Source of the DNA: [Flavobacterium] thermophilum
GTDB taxonomy: Bacteria > Bacillota > Bacilli > Bacillales > Anoxybacillaceae
Direction: 5' to 3'
Assembly (NCBI GenBank): GCA_900450595.1
Contig: UGGS01000001.1
Span: forward strand, 1,302,001 to 1,366,000
DNA: 64,000 nucleotides
Below the pieces are notes generated by a model that saw only the letters and a program-made list of their open reading frames with translations, had not been told where the DNA came from and did no database searches. How positions within the stretch are numbered: position 1 is the stretch's first letter; each line of letters begins with the position of its first letter. The position numbers and the translations under genes were made by a program. Below, in pieces: positions 37,634-46,921 of the stretch.

Positions 37634-39112
37634 TCATGTCGGTTGCTTTCGCACGTCCTGCGGATGAACGATGCTCGGACGCACTTTCGCCCCGGCCGCC
37701 GAGCGGCGGACGACAATTTGCATAAATGCCGCCGGGTCAAACGGAATGAACGGCCATAAGTACGGCGTGTTGAGGGAACGGATGCTGGCGAGCCAAAGCA
37801 AATAAACGGTCGTGCCAATGACGAGCCCGGGCACTTTAAACAAGGCGACCAATATGACAAGCGCCAAGCGGGAAATCTTATTGGCTATACTGAGCTCATA
37901 GCTCGGTGTCGCAAATGAGCCAATCGCCGCCACCGAAATGTACAAGATCACTTCCGGCACAAACAGCCCGACATCGATGGCGATTTGTCCGATCAAGACG
38001 GCGGCAATCAAACCCATCGCGGTTGATAGCGGCGTCGGGGTATGAATGGCTGCCATCCGCAAAAACTCAATCCCAAAATCAGCGAGCAAAATTTGCACAA
38101 TGATCGGGATGTTCGTTTGTTTGTTCGGCCCAATAAACGCCCACGATTCGGGCAGCAACGACGGTTCAAGGACGAACAGCACCCACAGCGGCAGCAAAAA
38201 CAGCGACGACAAAATGCCTAAAAAGCGCACCCAACGGACGAACGTCCCGACGCCCGGCGATTGCCGGTATTCCTCGGCATGCTGGACGTGGTGGAAAAAT
38301 GTTGTCGGCGTGATGATGACGCTTGGCGATGTATCAACCATAATGAGCACGTGCCCTTCAAGCAGGTGCGTCGCTGCTACATCCGGCCTCTCGGTATAAC
38401 GGACGAGCGGGTACGGGTTGTACCCTTGCTTCACCAAAAACTCCTCAACGGTTTTGTCCCCCATCGTCAGCCCGTCGATGTTGATTTGCTGCAGCTCTTT
38501 TTTGACGAGCTCGACGAGTCCGGGGTCGGCGACGTCTTTAATATAGGCGATGCATACGTCCGTTTTTGACCGCTCGCCGACTTGCAAAATTTCAAAGCGC
38601 AGCCGCTCGTCGCGGATGCGGCGGCGGGTGAGCGCCGTGTTGACAATGATGTTCTCGACGTAGCCGTCGCGGGCGCCGCGCACGACTTTTTCTGTATCCG
38701 GCTCCTGCGGCTGCCGGCCCGGATAGCTGCGGACATCAACGGCAAACCCGGTTGATTCCCCTTCAATCAAGACGATGATTAAGCCGGACAACAGCTTGTC
38801 GACCGCCTCGTCAAGGCTTGTGACTGGGCTGACTTGTTGGTGGACGAGCCTGTTTTCGATAATTTGCCACGCTTGCGCCGCCTGGCGTTCATCGTCGTTG
38901 ACGCGCACGATTTGCTTCAACAGTTCGATAATGTATTGCGTATCGCATAAACCGTTGCAGTAGTAAATATGTACTTCCCGGTTTAGCACATGAACCTTCC
39001 GCACGCCCAAATCAAAACTCGTGCCGACGCCGATCCGCTGTTGCAAAAACTTCGCGTTGTCAACGAGCCGCTTCGCGATCGGCGCTTTCGGTTTCTTTTC
39101 TTTTTCCGGCAT
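37634..39112 (-). CDS. spoVAF: Stage V sporulation protein AF
   Basis: 492 residues from ATG 39112, 8 bases after GGAG. GerA-family membrane protein: a soluble N-terminal domain (to ~290), then several membrane helices ([20 protein letters not shown] onwards). In Bacillus spores it is found with SpoVA and germinant receptors. Its start lies 50 bases inside spoVAEA. Confidence 0.92.
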   Translation of the reverse strand: MPEKEKKPKAPIAKRLVDNAKFLQQRIGVGTSFDLGVRKVHVLNREVHIYYCNGLCDTQYIIELLKQIVRVNDDERQAAQAWQIIENRLVHQQVSPVTSLDEAVDKLLSGLIIVLIEGESTGFAVDVRSYPGRQPQEPDTEKVVRGARDGYVENIIVNTALTRRRIRDERLRFEILQVGERSKTDVCIAYIKDVADPGLVELVKKELQQINIDGLTMGDKTVEEFLVKQGYNPYPLVRYTERPDVAATHLLEGHVLIMVDTSPSVIITPTTFFHHVQHAEEYRQSPGVGTFVRWVRFLGILSSLFLLPLWVLFVLEPSLLPESWAFIGPNKQTNIPIIVQILLADFGIEFLRMAAIHTPTPLSTAMGLIAAVLIGQIAIDVGLFVPEVILYISVAAIGSFATPSYELSIANKISRLALVILVALFKVPGLVIGTTVYLLWLASIRSLNTPYLWPFIPFDPAAFMQIVVRRSAAGAKVRPSIVHPQDVRKQPT

Positions 39113-39671
39113 GGCCACCACTCCTTTCGAGAATCAACTCAACCGCCTTGCGCGTAATCAGCGCCCCGTTTTTGGCGTGGTCGCGGCATCCCATTTTGCC
39201 GATGTCGCCAATGCCAACGACGATCGGAATATTCAGCTGATCGAGGCAGTAGACGGTGTCGCCGTTAATGCGCCCGATCTCGAGATCGCGAATCCCCTCT
39301 TTGTCGACTCCGTACTCTGTCAGACATCCGTCGCGGTCGACGCTCACATCGACTTTTGTCCATTCGTGTTGGTGCGTGTTGGAAGCGACCGCCAGCGCCC
39401 CGAGCACTTCGATTTGTTCATGGCCCGCCACATAGCGAAGCGCCTGTTCTCCGGCCCCTTCGCCGACGGCGCCGCAATCGTCAAACATGACGAACACTGG
39501 GTCGTGCGGCGTTTGCAAAATCAGTTCCACAAGCTGCTCGCCGCTTAATTTTGTCGGATTGCCTTGCGAACGGGAGATGCAACGGCCGCCGATCTCGGCG
39601 GCAACCCGCTCAATCGCCCGGCAGGCGAACTCGTCCCCATCGGTTACTAAAATCACCCGTCTTTTTTTCAT
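39060..39671 (-). CDS. spoVAEA: Stage V sporulation protein AEA
   Basis: 203 residues, soluble: starts [20 protein letters not shown] with a Rossmann-like [14 protein letters not shown] and [18 protein letters not shown]. It is part of the SpoVA complex in the spore inner membrane, probably at its surface. Last 53 bases overlap spoVAF. Confidence 0.92.
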   Translation of the reverse strand: MKKRRVILVTDGDEFACRAIERVAAEIGGRCISRSQGNPTKLSGEQLVELILQTPHDPVFVMFDDCGAVGEGAGEQALRYVAGHEQIEVLGALAVASNTHQHEWTKVDVSVDRDGCLTEYGVDKEGIRDLEIGRINGDTVYCLDQLNIPIVVGIGDIGKMGCRDHAKNGALITRKAVELILERSGGHAGKRKETESADREAAR

Positions 39672-39676
39672 AATCC

Positions 39677-40027
39677 CTACCCTTTCGGTTTACAAATGAG
39701 CGCAGCGACGAACGACCCGGCCACCATGACAGCGACCAAGGCGCCGACCAAGCGGAACACCGCCGCACCGGTCTCCATCAGCCCTCTCGGCTGCGGTTCG
39801 CTCACCACGCCTTTGGCCAAAAAGTAGCCAAACCCACTCAGCGGCATCGTCGCCCCAGCGCCGGCCCAGGCGGCGAACCGGTCGTATGCGCCGCTGAAGC
39901 CGAGGAACACGCCGAGAACAACAAGCGTGACCGCGACGCCAGCCGGCGTCCACTTGCCGCGGTCAACGGCGAGCTGGGCAAGCGCGCACAGCAGCCCCCC
40001 GGCGACAAACGCACGCACATACTCCAT
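39677..40027 (-). CDS. spoVAEB: Stage V sporulation protein AEB (SpoVAE)
   Basis: 116 residues from ATG 40027 (GGAGGGGGA 7 bases upstream). Four hydrophobic segments with conserved [20 protein letters not shown], shared with SpoVAC. Membrane component of the dipicolinic acid channel. Confidence 0.92.
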   Translation of the reverse strand: MEYVRAFVAGGLLCALAQLAVDRGKWTPAGVAVTLVVLGVFLGFSGAYDRFAAWAGAGATMPLSGFGYFLAKGVVSEPQPRGLMETGAAVFRLVGALVAVMVAGSFVAALICKPKG

Positions 40028-40066
40028 ATCCCATTCCCCCTCCATGGTTCCGAAATGGAAGATGTT

Positions 40067-41101
40067 CTACGGCGATGAATGAGGCTCCGGCTCGGCCGCT
40101 TCAATGACGACGCCGTGGGCGATGGCCGGAATCGATTGTTTTTGCTGCACCATCGTTTGGCTGAGAAGCGCCCCGGTGGCGACGACCAACAGGCGGCGAA
40201 ATGTTCCTTCGGCAAGCGTCTTCAGCAAATAGCCGTATGTGACAACAGCCGAACAGGCGCAGCCGCTGCCGCCGGCGAACACATCTTGGTCAGGGCGGTA
40301 AATCATGAGCCCGCAGTCATTATAGACGTCACTGACGTCAAAGCCTGCTTCAGCGAGCAGCTCGCGAGCAATGACGCTGCCGACGCGCGACAGATCGCCG
40401 GTGACGATCAAGTCATAATCGTCAGGAGACGTCCCCAAGTCGCGGAAATGCTGCTCGATCGTATCCGCCGCCGCCGGTGCCATCGCCGCCCCCATATCGA
40501 GCGGATTTTTCAGCCCGGCATCGATCACTTTGCCGATCGTCGCCGCCCGGAGGCGCCAGCGCCCCGGGGTTCGGCCGACGAGCGCAGCGCCGGCGCCTGT
40601 GACTGTAAACGTCGCCGTTTTTGGCTTTTGCACCCCGAGTTCAGTCGGATAACGAAATTGCCGCTCGGCCGTCGCGTTATGGCTGCTTGTGGCGACAAGC
40701 GCCCGATCGGCCAGCCCTCCAGCAACGAGAGCAGCCGCCGCCGCCAGCGTCTGCATCGAGGTGGAGCAAGCGCCGAACAGGCATAAAAACGGAATCGGCA
40801 GCTCGCGGGCGACATAGTTGGACGTCGCACTTTGGTTTAACAAATCGCCGGCCAAAAACAGATCGACTTCTTCGGCCGACACGCCCGCCTTTTGCAAACA
40901 GTGCGCCACCGCCTCCCGCATCAGCCGACGCTCCGCCAACTCCCACGTTTTTTCCCCGCAATACAAATCGCGATGGCAAACGTCGAAATAACGGCCAAGC
41001 GGCCCGTCAGCCTCAAGCGGCCCGACAGCCGCAGCGGCAGCTTGAATATAGACGCCTTCATCAAACACCCACGTCTGCTTCCCGGTCCGCCTCATCGCCA
41101 C
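40067..41101 (-). CDS. spoVAD: Stage V sporulation protein AD
   Basis: 344 residues with a thiolase-like fold: LFLAGDLLNQSATSNYVARE, GACSTSMQTLAAAAALVAGG and GGSGCACSAVVTYGYLLKTL. In B. subtilis SpoVAD binds dipicolinic acid directly, handing it to the SpoVA channel for uptake into the forespore. Confidence 0.94.
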   Translation of the reverse strand: MAMRRTGKQTWVFDEGVYIQAAAAAVGPLEADGPLGRYFDVCHRDLYCGEKTWELAERRLMREAVAHCLQKAGVSAEEVDLFLAGDLLNQSATSNYVARELPIPFLCLFGACSTSMQTLAAAAALVAGGLADRALVATSSHNATAERQFRYPTELGVQKPKTATFTVTGAGAALVGRTPGRWRLRAATIGKVIDAGLKNPLDMGAAMAPAAADTIEQHFRDLGTSPDDYDLIVTGDLSRVGSVIARELLAEAGFDVSDVYNDCGLMIYRPDQDVFAGGSGCACSAVVTYGYLLKTLAEGTFRRLLVVATGALLSQTMVQQKQSIPAIAHGVVIEAAEPEPHSSP

Positions 41102-41110
41102 CCCTCTTTT

Positions 41111-41545
41111 CTACAGCCAGAGCCAACAGAGGCCGAGCGCATAGGCTGCAATGATGCCATAAATGATCGCCGCGCCGCCGACTTTCAACATCTGTCCGGC
41201 CACCCCCGCCGTCCATCCTTCGCTCCTATGCTCGATGGCGGCGCTTGCAAGCGCGTTTGCCAACCCGGTAATGAGCATCGTCGCGCCGGCCCCGGCGAAC
41301 TGGCTGAAATCGTCGTACTTTCCGACAGCCGTCAGCGCGATGGCCAGCCCGGCCATCACGGCCGCCGCCCATAATTGGGCGGCCAGCGGCGAAGCAACAA
41401 CCAATCGGCCGTGCCATTCGGCCAACCATTGCGCCAAGGCGCAAAGCGCTCCACCGGCCAAAAACGCCTTGGCCGCATTGGCCGCATATGGGGGAGAAGG
41501 CTGAAACGCCTTCACCTCGCGGAGATAATCGGTTCTCAATCCCAC
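41111..41545 (-). CDS. spoVAC: Stage V sporulation protein AC
   Basis: 144 residues from a GTG at 41545 (GGGGGGAG just upstream); the frame above it is not family-like. Membrane helices with PPYAANAAKAFLAGGALCAL and FAGAGATMLITGLANALASA. In B. subtilis SpoVAC is a mechanosensitive channel subunit for dipicolinate. Confidence 0.92.
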   Translation of the reverse strand: MGLRTDYLREVKAFQPSPPYAANAAKAFLAGGALCALAQWLAEWHGRLVVASPLAAQLWAAAVMAGLAIALTAVGKYDDFSQFAGAGATMLITGLANALASAAIEHRSEGWTAGVAGQMLKVGGAAIIYGIIAAYALGLCWLWL

Positions 41546-41561
41546 GTTTTCTCCCCCCTTT

Positions 41562-41993
41562 TCAGCGAAAATAATCGACAAAATAAAGCCAATGAAACAA
41601 CGCCCCCGCTACTTTGCCAAAGGCAATGGCCATCAACAAGGCGACGATTTTATCATCGACTCCGATCCGCTTCGCCAAAATCGGCCAAACGTTCAACACT
41701 TCCGTCAACGCCGCGGCGAGCATGCCGATAAAGACGCCATGCAACAGCCCGATCGGCACAAGCCAATATTTGGATAAATGCCACACCGAATGGCGCAGGC
41801 TCATCCAGCCGCCGACAATGGCACCCGCGACAGCACTCCACTCATAGGCGTGAATGCGCTTCGTCGTTTTCGTCAGCTGCGTCAAGCGCGGAATGACGCC
41901 AAGCACAACCAAAAAGGCGACAAACCCGGTTCCGACCGCCAGCCCTCCAGCAAAGCCGACGAACACTACCAGCAACACCTTAAGCGTCGTCAA
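41562..41993 (-). CDS. spoVAB: Stage V sporulation protein AB
   Basis: 143 residues with four or five membrane helices (LLVVFVGFAGGLAVGTGFVA, GLLHGVFIGMLAAALTEVLN). Required component of the SpoVA system. It overlaps spoVAA by 14 bases. Confidence 0.92.
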   Translation of the reverse strand: MTTLKVLLVVFVGFAGGLAVGTGFVAFLVVLGVIPRLTQLTKTTKRIHAYEWSAVAGAIVGGWMSLRHSVWHLSKYWLVPIGLLHGVFIGMLAAALTEVLNVWPILAKRIGVDDKIVALLMAIAFGKVAGALFHWLYFVDYFR

Positions 41994-42603
41994 GATGCCT
42001 CATGCTTTCTTTGTTTTCGTGCAAAATGACGTATTGATCGATCGCCTGCTGGTAGTTGAACATCTCGACCTCGAGAGGGCTAGGCTCCTCATTGATTCGT
42101 TTGCGGAACCAATGGTTGAAAAATAGCACCATCCCGATGCCAAGCCCAAGCGAATACGGAATTTGTAAAAGCAGCGGTTTGTCGACCGATTGGCCGGTCA
42201 TCATCTCGTAAAGATGGCGATGCACTTGCTGCATGCTCACATCTTCGTGGAAATTCATGATCGCCATGGCTGAACCGACGAACAAAAGAAGCCAAACGAG
42301 AAGAAAAGAAGCCATTGAAAACCGCCGTTTTTCGTACACAACTTCCACGATCGTCTGTGAGGGGCCGACCATCTGCACATCGAGCGACGGGTCGGCATCA
42401 AGCACAGCCCGAACAATGTGCATCATATCGATAATGACGATGTTCTTGTCGCTCGGCTGGATGCGGTAGAGCGGAATCGCCTTCAGCCGGCGAATCAGCC
42501 CGCCATCTCCTCCCGTCATTTGGGCCACTTCTCCGAGCGTGACGACCGCTCCCGGTTTCACTTGCACGCGATGGCGCGGCTTAATAAACACAGTGGTTGC
42601 CAT
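41980..42603 (-). CDS. spoVAA: Stage V sporulation protein AA
   Basis: 207 residues from ATG 42603 (AGGTG 8 bases upstream). The soluble N-terminal half (TVFIKPRHRVQVKPGAVVTL) is followed by two membrane helices (ASFLLVWLLLFVGSAMAIMN, SLGLGIGMVLFFNHWF). First gene of the spoVA operon, which is sigma-G dependent in B. subtilis; I did not find a convincing sigma-G site by eye. Confidence 0.92.
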   Translation of the reverse strand: MATTVFIKPRHRVQVKPGAVVTLGEVAQMTGGDGGLIRRLKAIPLYRIQPSDKNIVIIDMMHIVRAVLDADPSLDVQMVGPSQTIVEVVYEKRRFSMASFLLVWLLLFVGSAMAIMNFHEDVSMQQVHRHLYEMMTGQSVDKPLLLQIPYSLGLGIGMVLFFNHWFRKRINEEPSPLEVEMFNYQQAIDQYVILHENKESMRHLDDA

Positions 42604-42704
42604 CTGCTTCACACCTTTATCCCCATTTTGTTTTTCTTTAGTTTGTTTGGCGGAAAGAAGGATCATACAGCTTGCCGCCATTCGCCATCGATTTCATAAA
42701 AGTA

Positions 42705-42738
42705 GAAAAGAATGGGCTGAAAAGCGCCCATTCTTTTG
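42705..42738. terminator. Strong terminator between sigF and spoVAA
   Basis: AAAAGAATGGGC and GCCCATTCTTTT pair perfectly and carry A/T runs on both sides. It separates spoIIA from spoVA transcription, as expected for genes under different sigma factors. Confidence 0.85.
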
Positions 42739-42805
42739 GAACATGATGATCAAATTAGGATTTTTTTCCTCCATCCGCCGCGAGGAGCAAAAAAAAGGCG
42801 GAACT

Positions 42806-42889
42806 CCGCCCCATGCGGAAAAAACGGACTCACCCGTCCATTTTTTCCCGCCCCATGCGGAAAAAACGGACTCACCCGTCCATTTTTTC
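42806..42889. repeat. Exact 42-bp tandem duplication at the sigF 3' end
   Basis: Copies at 42806-42847 and 42848-42889 are identical. Each contains the last sigF codons with their stop and a CGGAC/GTCC hairpin bordered by A- and T-runs. The sigF stop lies in the second copy; the first copy is left as an extra terminator-like hairpin. Confidence 0.85.
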
Positions 42890-43624
42890 CTTTATGTGCT
42901 GCAATATTTTCTTTTCCAGCCGGGATACTTGCACTTGAGAGATGCCGAGTCTAGATGCCACTTCAGACTGGGTTTGGTCTTTGTAGTAGCGCAAGTAAAC
43001 GATCAGCCTCTCGCGCTCGTTGAGTTCTTCGATTGCTTTTTTTAAGGCGATTTTGTCAAACCATGACGCTTCGTCGTCATCGGCGATTTGATCGAGCAGT
43101 GTGATTGGGTCGCCGTCGTTTTCGTATACTGTTTCGTGAATCGACGCCGGCGAGCGAACCGCCTCTTGGGCGAGGACGACTTCCTCCGGGGAAATGCCTA
43201 GATGGTCGGCGATTTCGGTGACAGTCGGCGCCCGTCCGCGCGTTTTCGACAGCTCGTCTTTCGCCTTGCGGATTTTATTGCCCATTTCTTTGAGAGAACG
43301 GCTGACTTTCACCGTGCCGTCGTCGCGGAGAAACCGTTGGATTTCTCCGATAATCATCGGCACGGCGTACGTGGAAAACTTGACGTCATACGACAAGTCA
43401 AACTTATCGACCGACTTCAGCAAGCCGATGCAGCCGATTTGGAACAAGTCGTCCGGCTCGTAACCGCGGTTTAAAAAGCGCTGGACGACCGACCAGACGA
43501 GACGCATATTTTTTTCAATAATTTCGTCGCGCGCTTCCTGGTCGCCCTCCTGGCTGCGGCGAATCAGCTCCTTCATCTCCTGGTCTTTGATCGGCGACTG
43601 ATCTTGCTTGACATCGACATCCAT
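42872..43624 (-). CDS. sigF: Forespore sigma factor F
   Basis: 250 residues from ATG 43624 (MDVDVKQDQSPIKDQ), 8 bases after GGGAG. Regions 2 (NMRLVWSVVQRFLNRGYEPD, FQIGCIGLLKSVDKFD), 3 (RAPTVTEIADHLGIS) and 4 (RLIVYLRYYKDQTQSEVASR) are complete. It directs the first forespore transcription programme and is held inactive by SpoIIAB until SpoIIAA is dephosphorylated. Confidence 0.96.
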   Translation of the reverse strand: MDVDVKQDQSPIKDQEMKELIRRSQEGDQEARDEIIEKNMRLVWSVVQRFLNRGYEPDDLFQIGCIGLLKSVDKFDLSYDVKFSTYAVPMIIGEIQRFLRDDGTVKVSRSLKEMGNKIRKAKDELSKTRGRAPTVTEIADHLGISPEEVVLAQEAVRSPASIHETVYENDGDPITLLDQIADDDEASWFDKIALKKAIEELNERERLIVYLRYYKDQTQSEVASRLGISQVQVSRLEKKILQHIKEKMDG

Positions 43625-43637
43625 AAGCATGTCTCCC

Positions 43638-44078
43638 TCAGTTACATAACGCTTTGCTTTTCGCAATATGCTTTTTCAAATACACAGTCGTCCCTTTGTT
43701 CACTTCCGATTCGACGATGACTTCATCCATGAAATTTTCCATAATCGTAAACCCCATCCCTGACCGCTCAAGCTCGGGCTTTGTCGTAAACAACGGCTGG
43801 CGCGCTTCTTCGATGTCAGAAATGCCGACTCCTTCGTCTCTCACCGTCAAATGGACGACACCGTCTTCAATGATGACCGAAATGGAGACGATGCCGTTCG
43901 GATCGTTGTTGTAACCGTGAATGATGGCGTTCGTCACCGCCTCCGAGACGACCGTTTTAATTTCTGTCAGCTCATCCATCGTCGGGTCGAGCTGGGCGAC
44001 AAACGCCGCCACCGTCACGCGGGCGAACGACTCGTTTTCACTGCGGGCGGAAAATTGGAGGTGCATCTCGTTGCGCAT
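43638..44078 (-). CDS. spoIIAB: Anti-sigma F factor SpoIIAB
   Basis: 146 residues, GHKL kinase fold: [35 protein letters not shown] and [16 protein letters not shown]. It binds SigF and phosphorylates SpoIIAA. It starts directly after the spoIIAA stop (TAAATG). Confidence 0.96.
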   Translation of the reverse strand: MRNEMHLQFSARSENESFARVTVAAFVAQLDPTMDELTEIKTVVSEAVTNAIIHGYNNDPNGIVSISVIIEDGVVHLTVRDEGVGISDIEEARQPLFTTKPELERSGMGFTIMENFMDEVIVESEVNKGTTVYLKKHIAKSKALCN

Positions 44079-44429
44079 TTATGCCACCCCCAATGCCTGC
44101 AACGCAAATTGTTCATCCGCCTCAAAGCGAATGATTTTAAACAGTCCCGACATGTCAAACAAGCGCTTGACCGTCGGCGACACAGCGCAGACGACCATCT
44201 GTCCGCCGACGTTTTTAATTTGCTTATAGCGCCCTAAAATGACGCCGAGACCGGAACTGTCCATAAACGTCAGCTGTCTTAAATTGAGCACGATATGGCG
44301 GATGCCCCGGTTTTCGAGCACATCCGTCACCTGCTCGCGCAATTCTTCCGCTGTATGATGGTCAAGCTCTCCGGAAAGGCGAACGATGAGCACGTCTTGC
44401 TTCACTTCCAAGTCGATCGCGAGACTCAC
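44079..44429 (-). CDS. spoIIAA: Anti-anti-sigma factor SpoIIAA
   Basis: 116 residues from a GTG at 44429 (GGAGG 8 bases upstream); the 13 codons before it are not family-like. STAS domain with the phosphorylated Ser in [18 protein letters not shown]. Unphosphorylated SpoIIAA frees SigF by binding SpoIIAB; SpoIIE dephosphorylates it after septation. Confidence 0.95.
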   Translation of the reverse strand: MSLAIDLEVKQDVLIVRLSGELDHHTAEELREQVTDVLENRGIRHIVLNLRQLTFMDSSGLGVILGRYKQIKNVGGQMVVCAVSPTVKRLFDMSGLFKIIRFEADEQFALQALGVA

Positions 44430-44465
44430 AGCGTGTTCCTCCTTGTCCATTTCAGGATACGGAGA

Positions 44466-44495
44466 CATTTCGCTGCCGCTCGCCGGAAATCCTGC
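44466..44495 (-). promoter_or_regulatory. Sigma-H-type promoter of spoIIA
   Basis: On the minus strand GCAGGATTT (44487-44495), 12 bases, then AGCGAAATG (44466-44474) fits RnAGGAwww-N11/12-RnnGAATww with one mismatch. It lies 37 bases before spoIIAA, between dacF and spoIIAA, matching the sigma-H promoter known in B. subtilis. Confidence 0.65.
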
Positions 44496-44554
44496 CGCCC
44501 GACAAAACTAGTGGTTGTTCGCCAAAGATAGGGAAAAGGCCGCAAAAATTGACA

Positions 44555-45730
44555 TTATCCCGCTTGGACGAAACGGCTGAACACCCGTTTAAACAAGTCC
44601 CAAAAGCTGGCCTCCGCCACCGTTTGCTTCGCGACGATCGGGCTGCGCAAAATTTCTTTTCCATCCTGCTTCAAAATGAGGACGCCGAGCTCATCGCCTT
44701 TGCGAACCGGGGCCTTCACATCGTCTTTCACTTTGATCACTTTTTCAATTTGTTTGGTTGATTGTCCTTTTTTCGTCAACACTGACACCGGCTCAGACGT
44801 CACCGCCGCCACCGATTTTTGCTTTCCTTTGCTGACGTTGACATGGGCGACGGTTTCATTCCGCTCGTATACCGGAAGGGTTTGGTATTGAGCAAACGCG
44901 TAATCAAGCATTTTTGTAATTTGAGCGTTGCGCGATTTCGGCGTCGGCGCTCCGAACACGACGGCAATGACGCGCATGCCGTTTCGTTCCGCTGTTGCGG
45001 TCAAGCAATATTTCGCCTCGCCCGTATATCCTGTTTTTAACCCGTCAACACCCGGATAAAATTTGACAAGACGGTTTGTATTGACGAGCCAAAACTTCTT
45101 GTCCGTATTTTCGCGCAAATAGTCTTCGTATTTGCTTGTATATTTCGTAATGTCTTCATATTTCAACAGTTCGCGCGCCATAGCGGCCATGTCATGGGCG
45201 CTGCTGTAGTGATCTTCCGCCGGCAGGCCGGTTGCGTTGGCGAAATGGGTGTCTTTTAAGCCGAGCTGTTTCGCTTTTTCATTCATCATCTCAACAAACG
45301 CCTTTTCTGATCCGGCGATCCGCTCAGCCATGGCAACGGAAGCGTCATTCGCCGAACCGATGGCGATGGCGCGCAACAGCTCATCAACGGTCATTTCCTC
45401 GCCCGGCTCAAGGAAAATTTGCGACCCGCCCATCGAAGCTGCGTATTCGCTTGCCCGCACTTTTTCGTCGTAGGAGAGCTTGCCTTCGTCGATCGCTTCC
45501 ATAATCAACAACATCGTCATAATTTTCGTCATGCTCGCCGGCGGCAGTTTTTCATGGGCGTTTTTTTCATAAAGCACGGTGCCGGTGTCGCGCTCAATCA
45601 AGATCGCCGACTTCGCTTCATCGGCCAGCTCCACCTTTGCCGCCTTCTTTTCGTGTGACTCGGCATGCACGGAAAGAGGAAGGAACAGAAGAATCGGCAA
45701 TACAAGCAGACGGATGACTGTCGTTTTCAT
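44555..45730 (-). CDS. dacF: D-alanyl-D-alanine carboxypeptidase DacF
   Basis: 391 residues from ATG 45730 (GGAGG 8 bases upstream). A signal peptide (MKTTVIRLLVLPILLFLPLS) precedes the PBP5-type domain with SMTK, SAN-type motif in IGSANDASVAMAERIAG and KTG in DGLKTGYTGEAK. It trims spore peptidoglycan from the forespore side; in B. subtilis it is SigF-dependent and can be read through into spoIIA. Confidence 0.93.
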   Translation of the reverse strand: MKTTVIRLLVLPILLFLPLSVHAESHEKKAAKVELADEAKSAILIERDTGTVLYEKNAHEKLPPASMTKIMTMLLIMEAIDEGKLSYDEKVRASEYAASMGGSQIFLEPGEEMTVDELLRAIAIGSANDASVAMAERIAGSEKAFVEMMNEKAKQLGLKDTHFANATGLPAEDHYSSAHDMAAMARELLKYEDITKYTSKYEDYLRENTDKKFWLVNTNRLVKFYPGVDGLKTGYTGEAKYCLTATAERNGMRVIAVVFGAPTPKSRNAQITKMLDYAFAQYQTLPVYERNETVAHVNVSKGKQKSVAAVTSEPVSVLTKKGQSTKQIEKVIKVKDDVKAPVRKGDELGVLILKQDGKEILRSPIVAKQTVAEASFWDLFKRVFSRFVQAG

Positions 45731-45800
45731 CTCCCAAACCTCCATTCTTTATACATGCCATTTTTTCCAGCAAAGATATTTTTATACAAAAAAACAAAAA

Positions 45801-45828
45801 AACGCCCGAAACATTTGTTTCGAGCGTT
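45801..45828 (-). terminator. Terminator after pdp
   Basis: AACGCCCGAAAC and GTTTCGAGCGTT form a stem with one G-T pair; on the minus strand it is followed by TTTTTTTG. Confidence 0.85.
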
Positions 45829-45871
45829 TTCTTCCTTGCACCGCCCCTTGTTCTGTTGGCTCGGCCGGCGC

Positions 45872-46921
45872 TCAAACGATCGTCTCGTACACGAGCGGCG
45901 GCGGAGTGACAGGTTTAGGCGAAAGCCGGATGGCTGAGGACAGCGTTTCCTCCACCTCGCGCACGTCCGGCCGGTTGCTGTGGATCGTGGCCAACGTTTC
46001 TCCCTTTTGCACACGGTCACCGATTTTTTTATGAAGCACGACGCCAACAGCCAAGTCGATCGCGTCCTCTTTTTTCGCCCGACCGGCGCCAAGCCGCATG
46101 GCGGCTGTGCCGACTTCATCGGCGGCAATCTCGGCGACATAGCCGTCTTCCTTGGCGGCAACCGGGAAGGTGTACGCCGCTTTCGGCAAGTTGTCCGGGT
46201 TGTCGACCACCAACGGATCACCACCTTGCGCGGCTAAAAATGTTTTGAACGCTGCGATGGCAGAACCGTCGCGGAGCGCCCGTTCAAGCAGGCGCCGCGC
46301 CTCCCCAAGTGTCGATGCCCGTTCCGCCAGGCATACCATATGGCTGCCGAGCGTCAAACAAAGTTCGGTCAAATCGCGCGGCCCGTTTCCTTTCAGGGTG
46401 TCAATCGCCTCTTTCACTTCCAGGGCGTTGCCGACGGCATAACCGAGCGGCTGGCTCATATCAGAAATAATGGCCAACGTTCGGCGGCCGACGCGCTTGC
46501 CGATGTCGACCATCGCCTGGGCGAGCTGGCGCGCCCCGTCGAGTTCTTTCATAAACGCCCCCGCGCCCGTTTTGACGTCGAGCACGATGGCATCAGCGCC
46601 AGCGGCGATTTTTTTGCTCATGATCGATGAGGCAATGAGCGGGATGCTGTTGACCGTCGCGGTCACATCGCGGAGCGCGTACAGCTTTTTGTCAGCAGGC
46701 GTCAAATCGCTTGTTTGGCCGATAATGGCGATCTTGTTTTCGTTGACGAGCCGAATGAACTCCTCTTTGCTTATTTCGACATGAAACCCGGGCACCGACT
46801 CAAGTTTGTCGATCGTGCCCCCTGTATGGCCAAGGCCGCGCCCGGACATTTTCGCTACCGGCACGCCGACGGCGGCGACGAGCGGGCCTAACACGAGTGT
46901 CGTCGTATCGCCGACGCCGCC
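45872..46921 (-). pseudogene. pdp: pdp (pyrimidine-nucleoside phosphorylase), 5' end displaced by integration
   Basis: 349 codons matching residues 85 to the end of the 433-residue B. subtilis Pdp ([40 protein letters not shown]). The first ~84 residues, including the conserved Lys-His-Ser before GGVGD that helps bind phosphate, are replaced by recombinase sequence. The enzyme, which splits uridine, thymidine and deoxyuridine with phosphate, should be inactive in this state. Precise excision would rebuild it. Confidence 0.9.

Noticed and set aside
42806..42889. CRISPR array
   Set aside because: Only two directly adjacent copies with no spacer; a simple tandem duplication.
42736..42954. 72-residue plus-strand frame with an internal repeat
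   Set aside because: The repeat comes from the 42-bp duplication at the sigF end; the frame has no ribosome site and is antisense to sigF.
45872..46921. An independent, functional pdp gene
   Set aside because: No start codon or ribosome site at the junction and the first ~84 residues with phosphate-binding Lys and Ser are missing.
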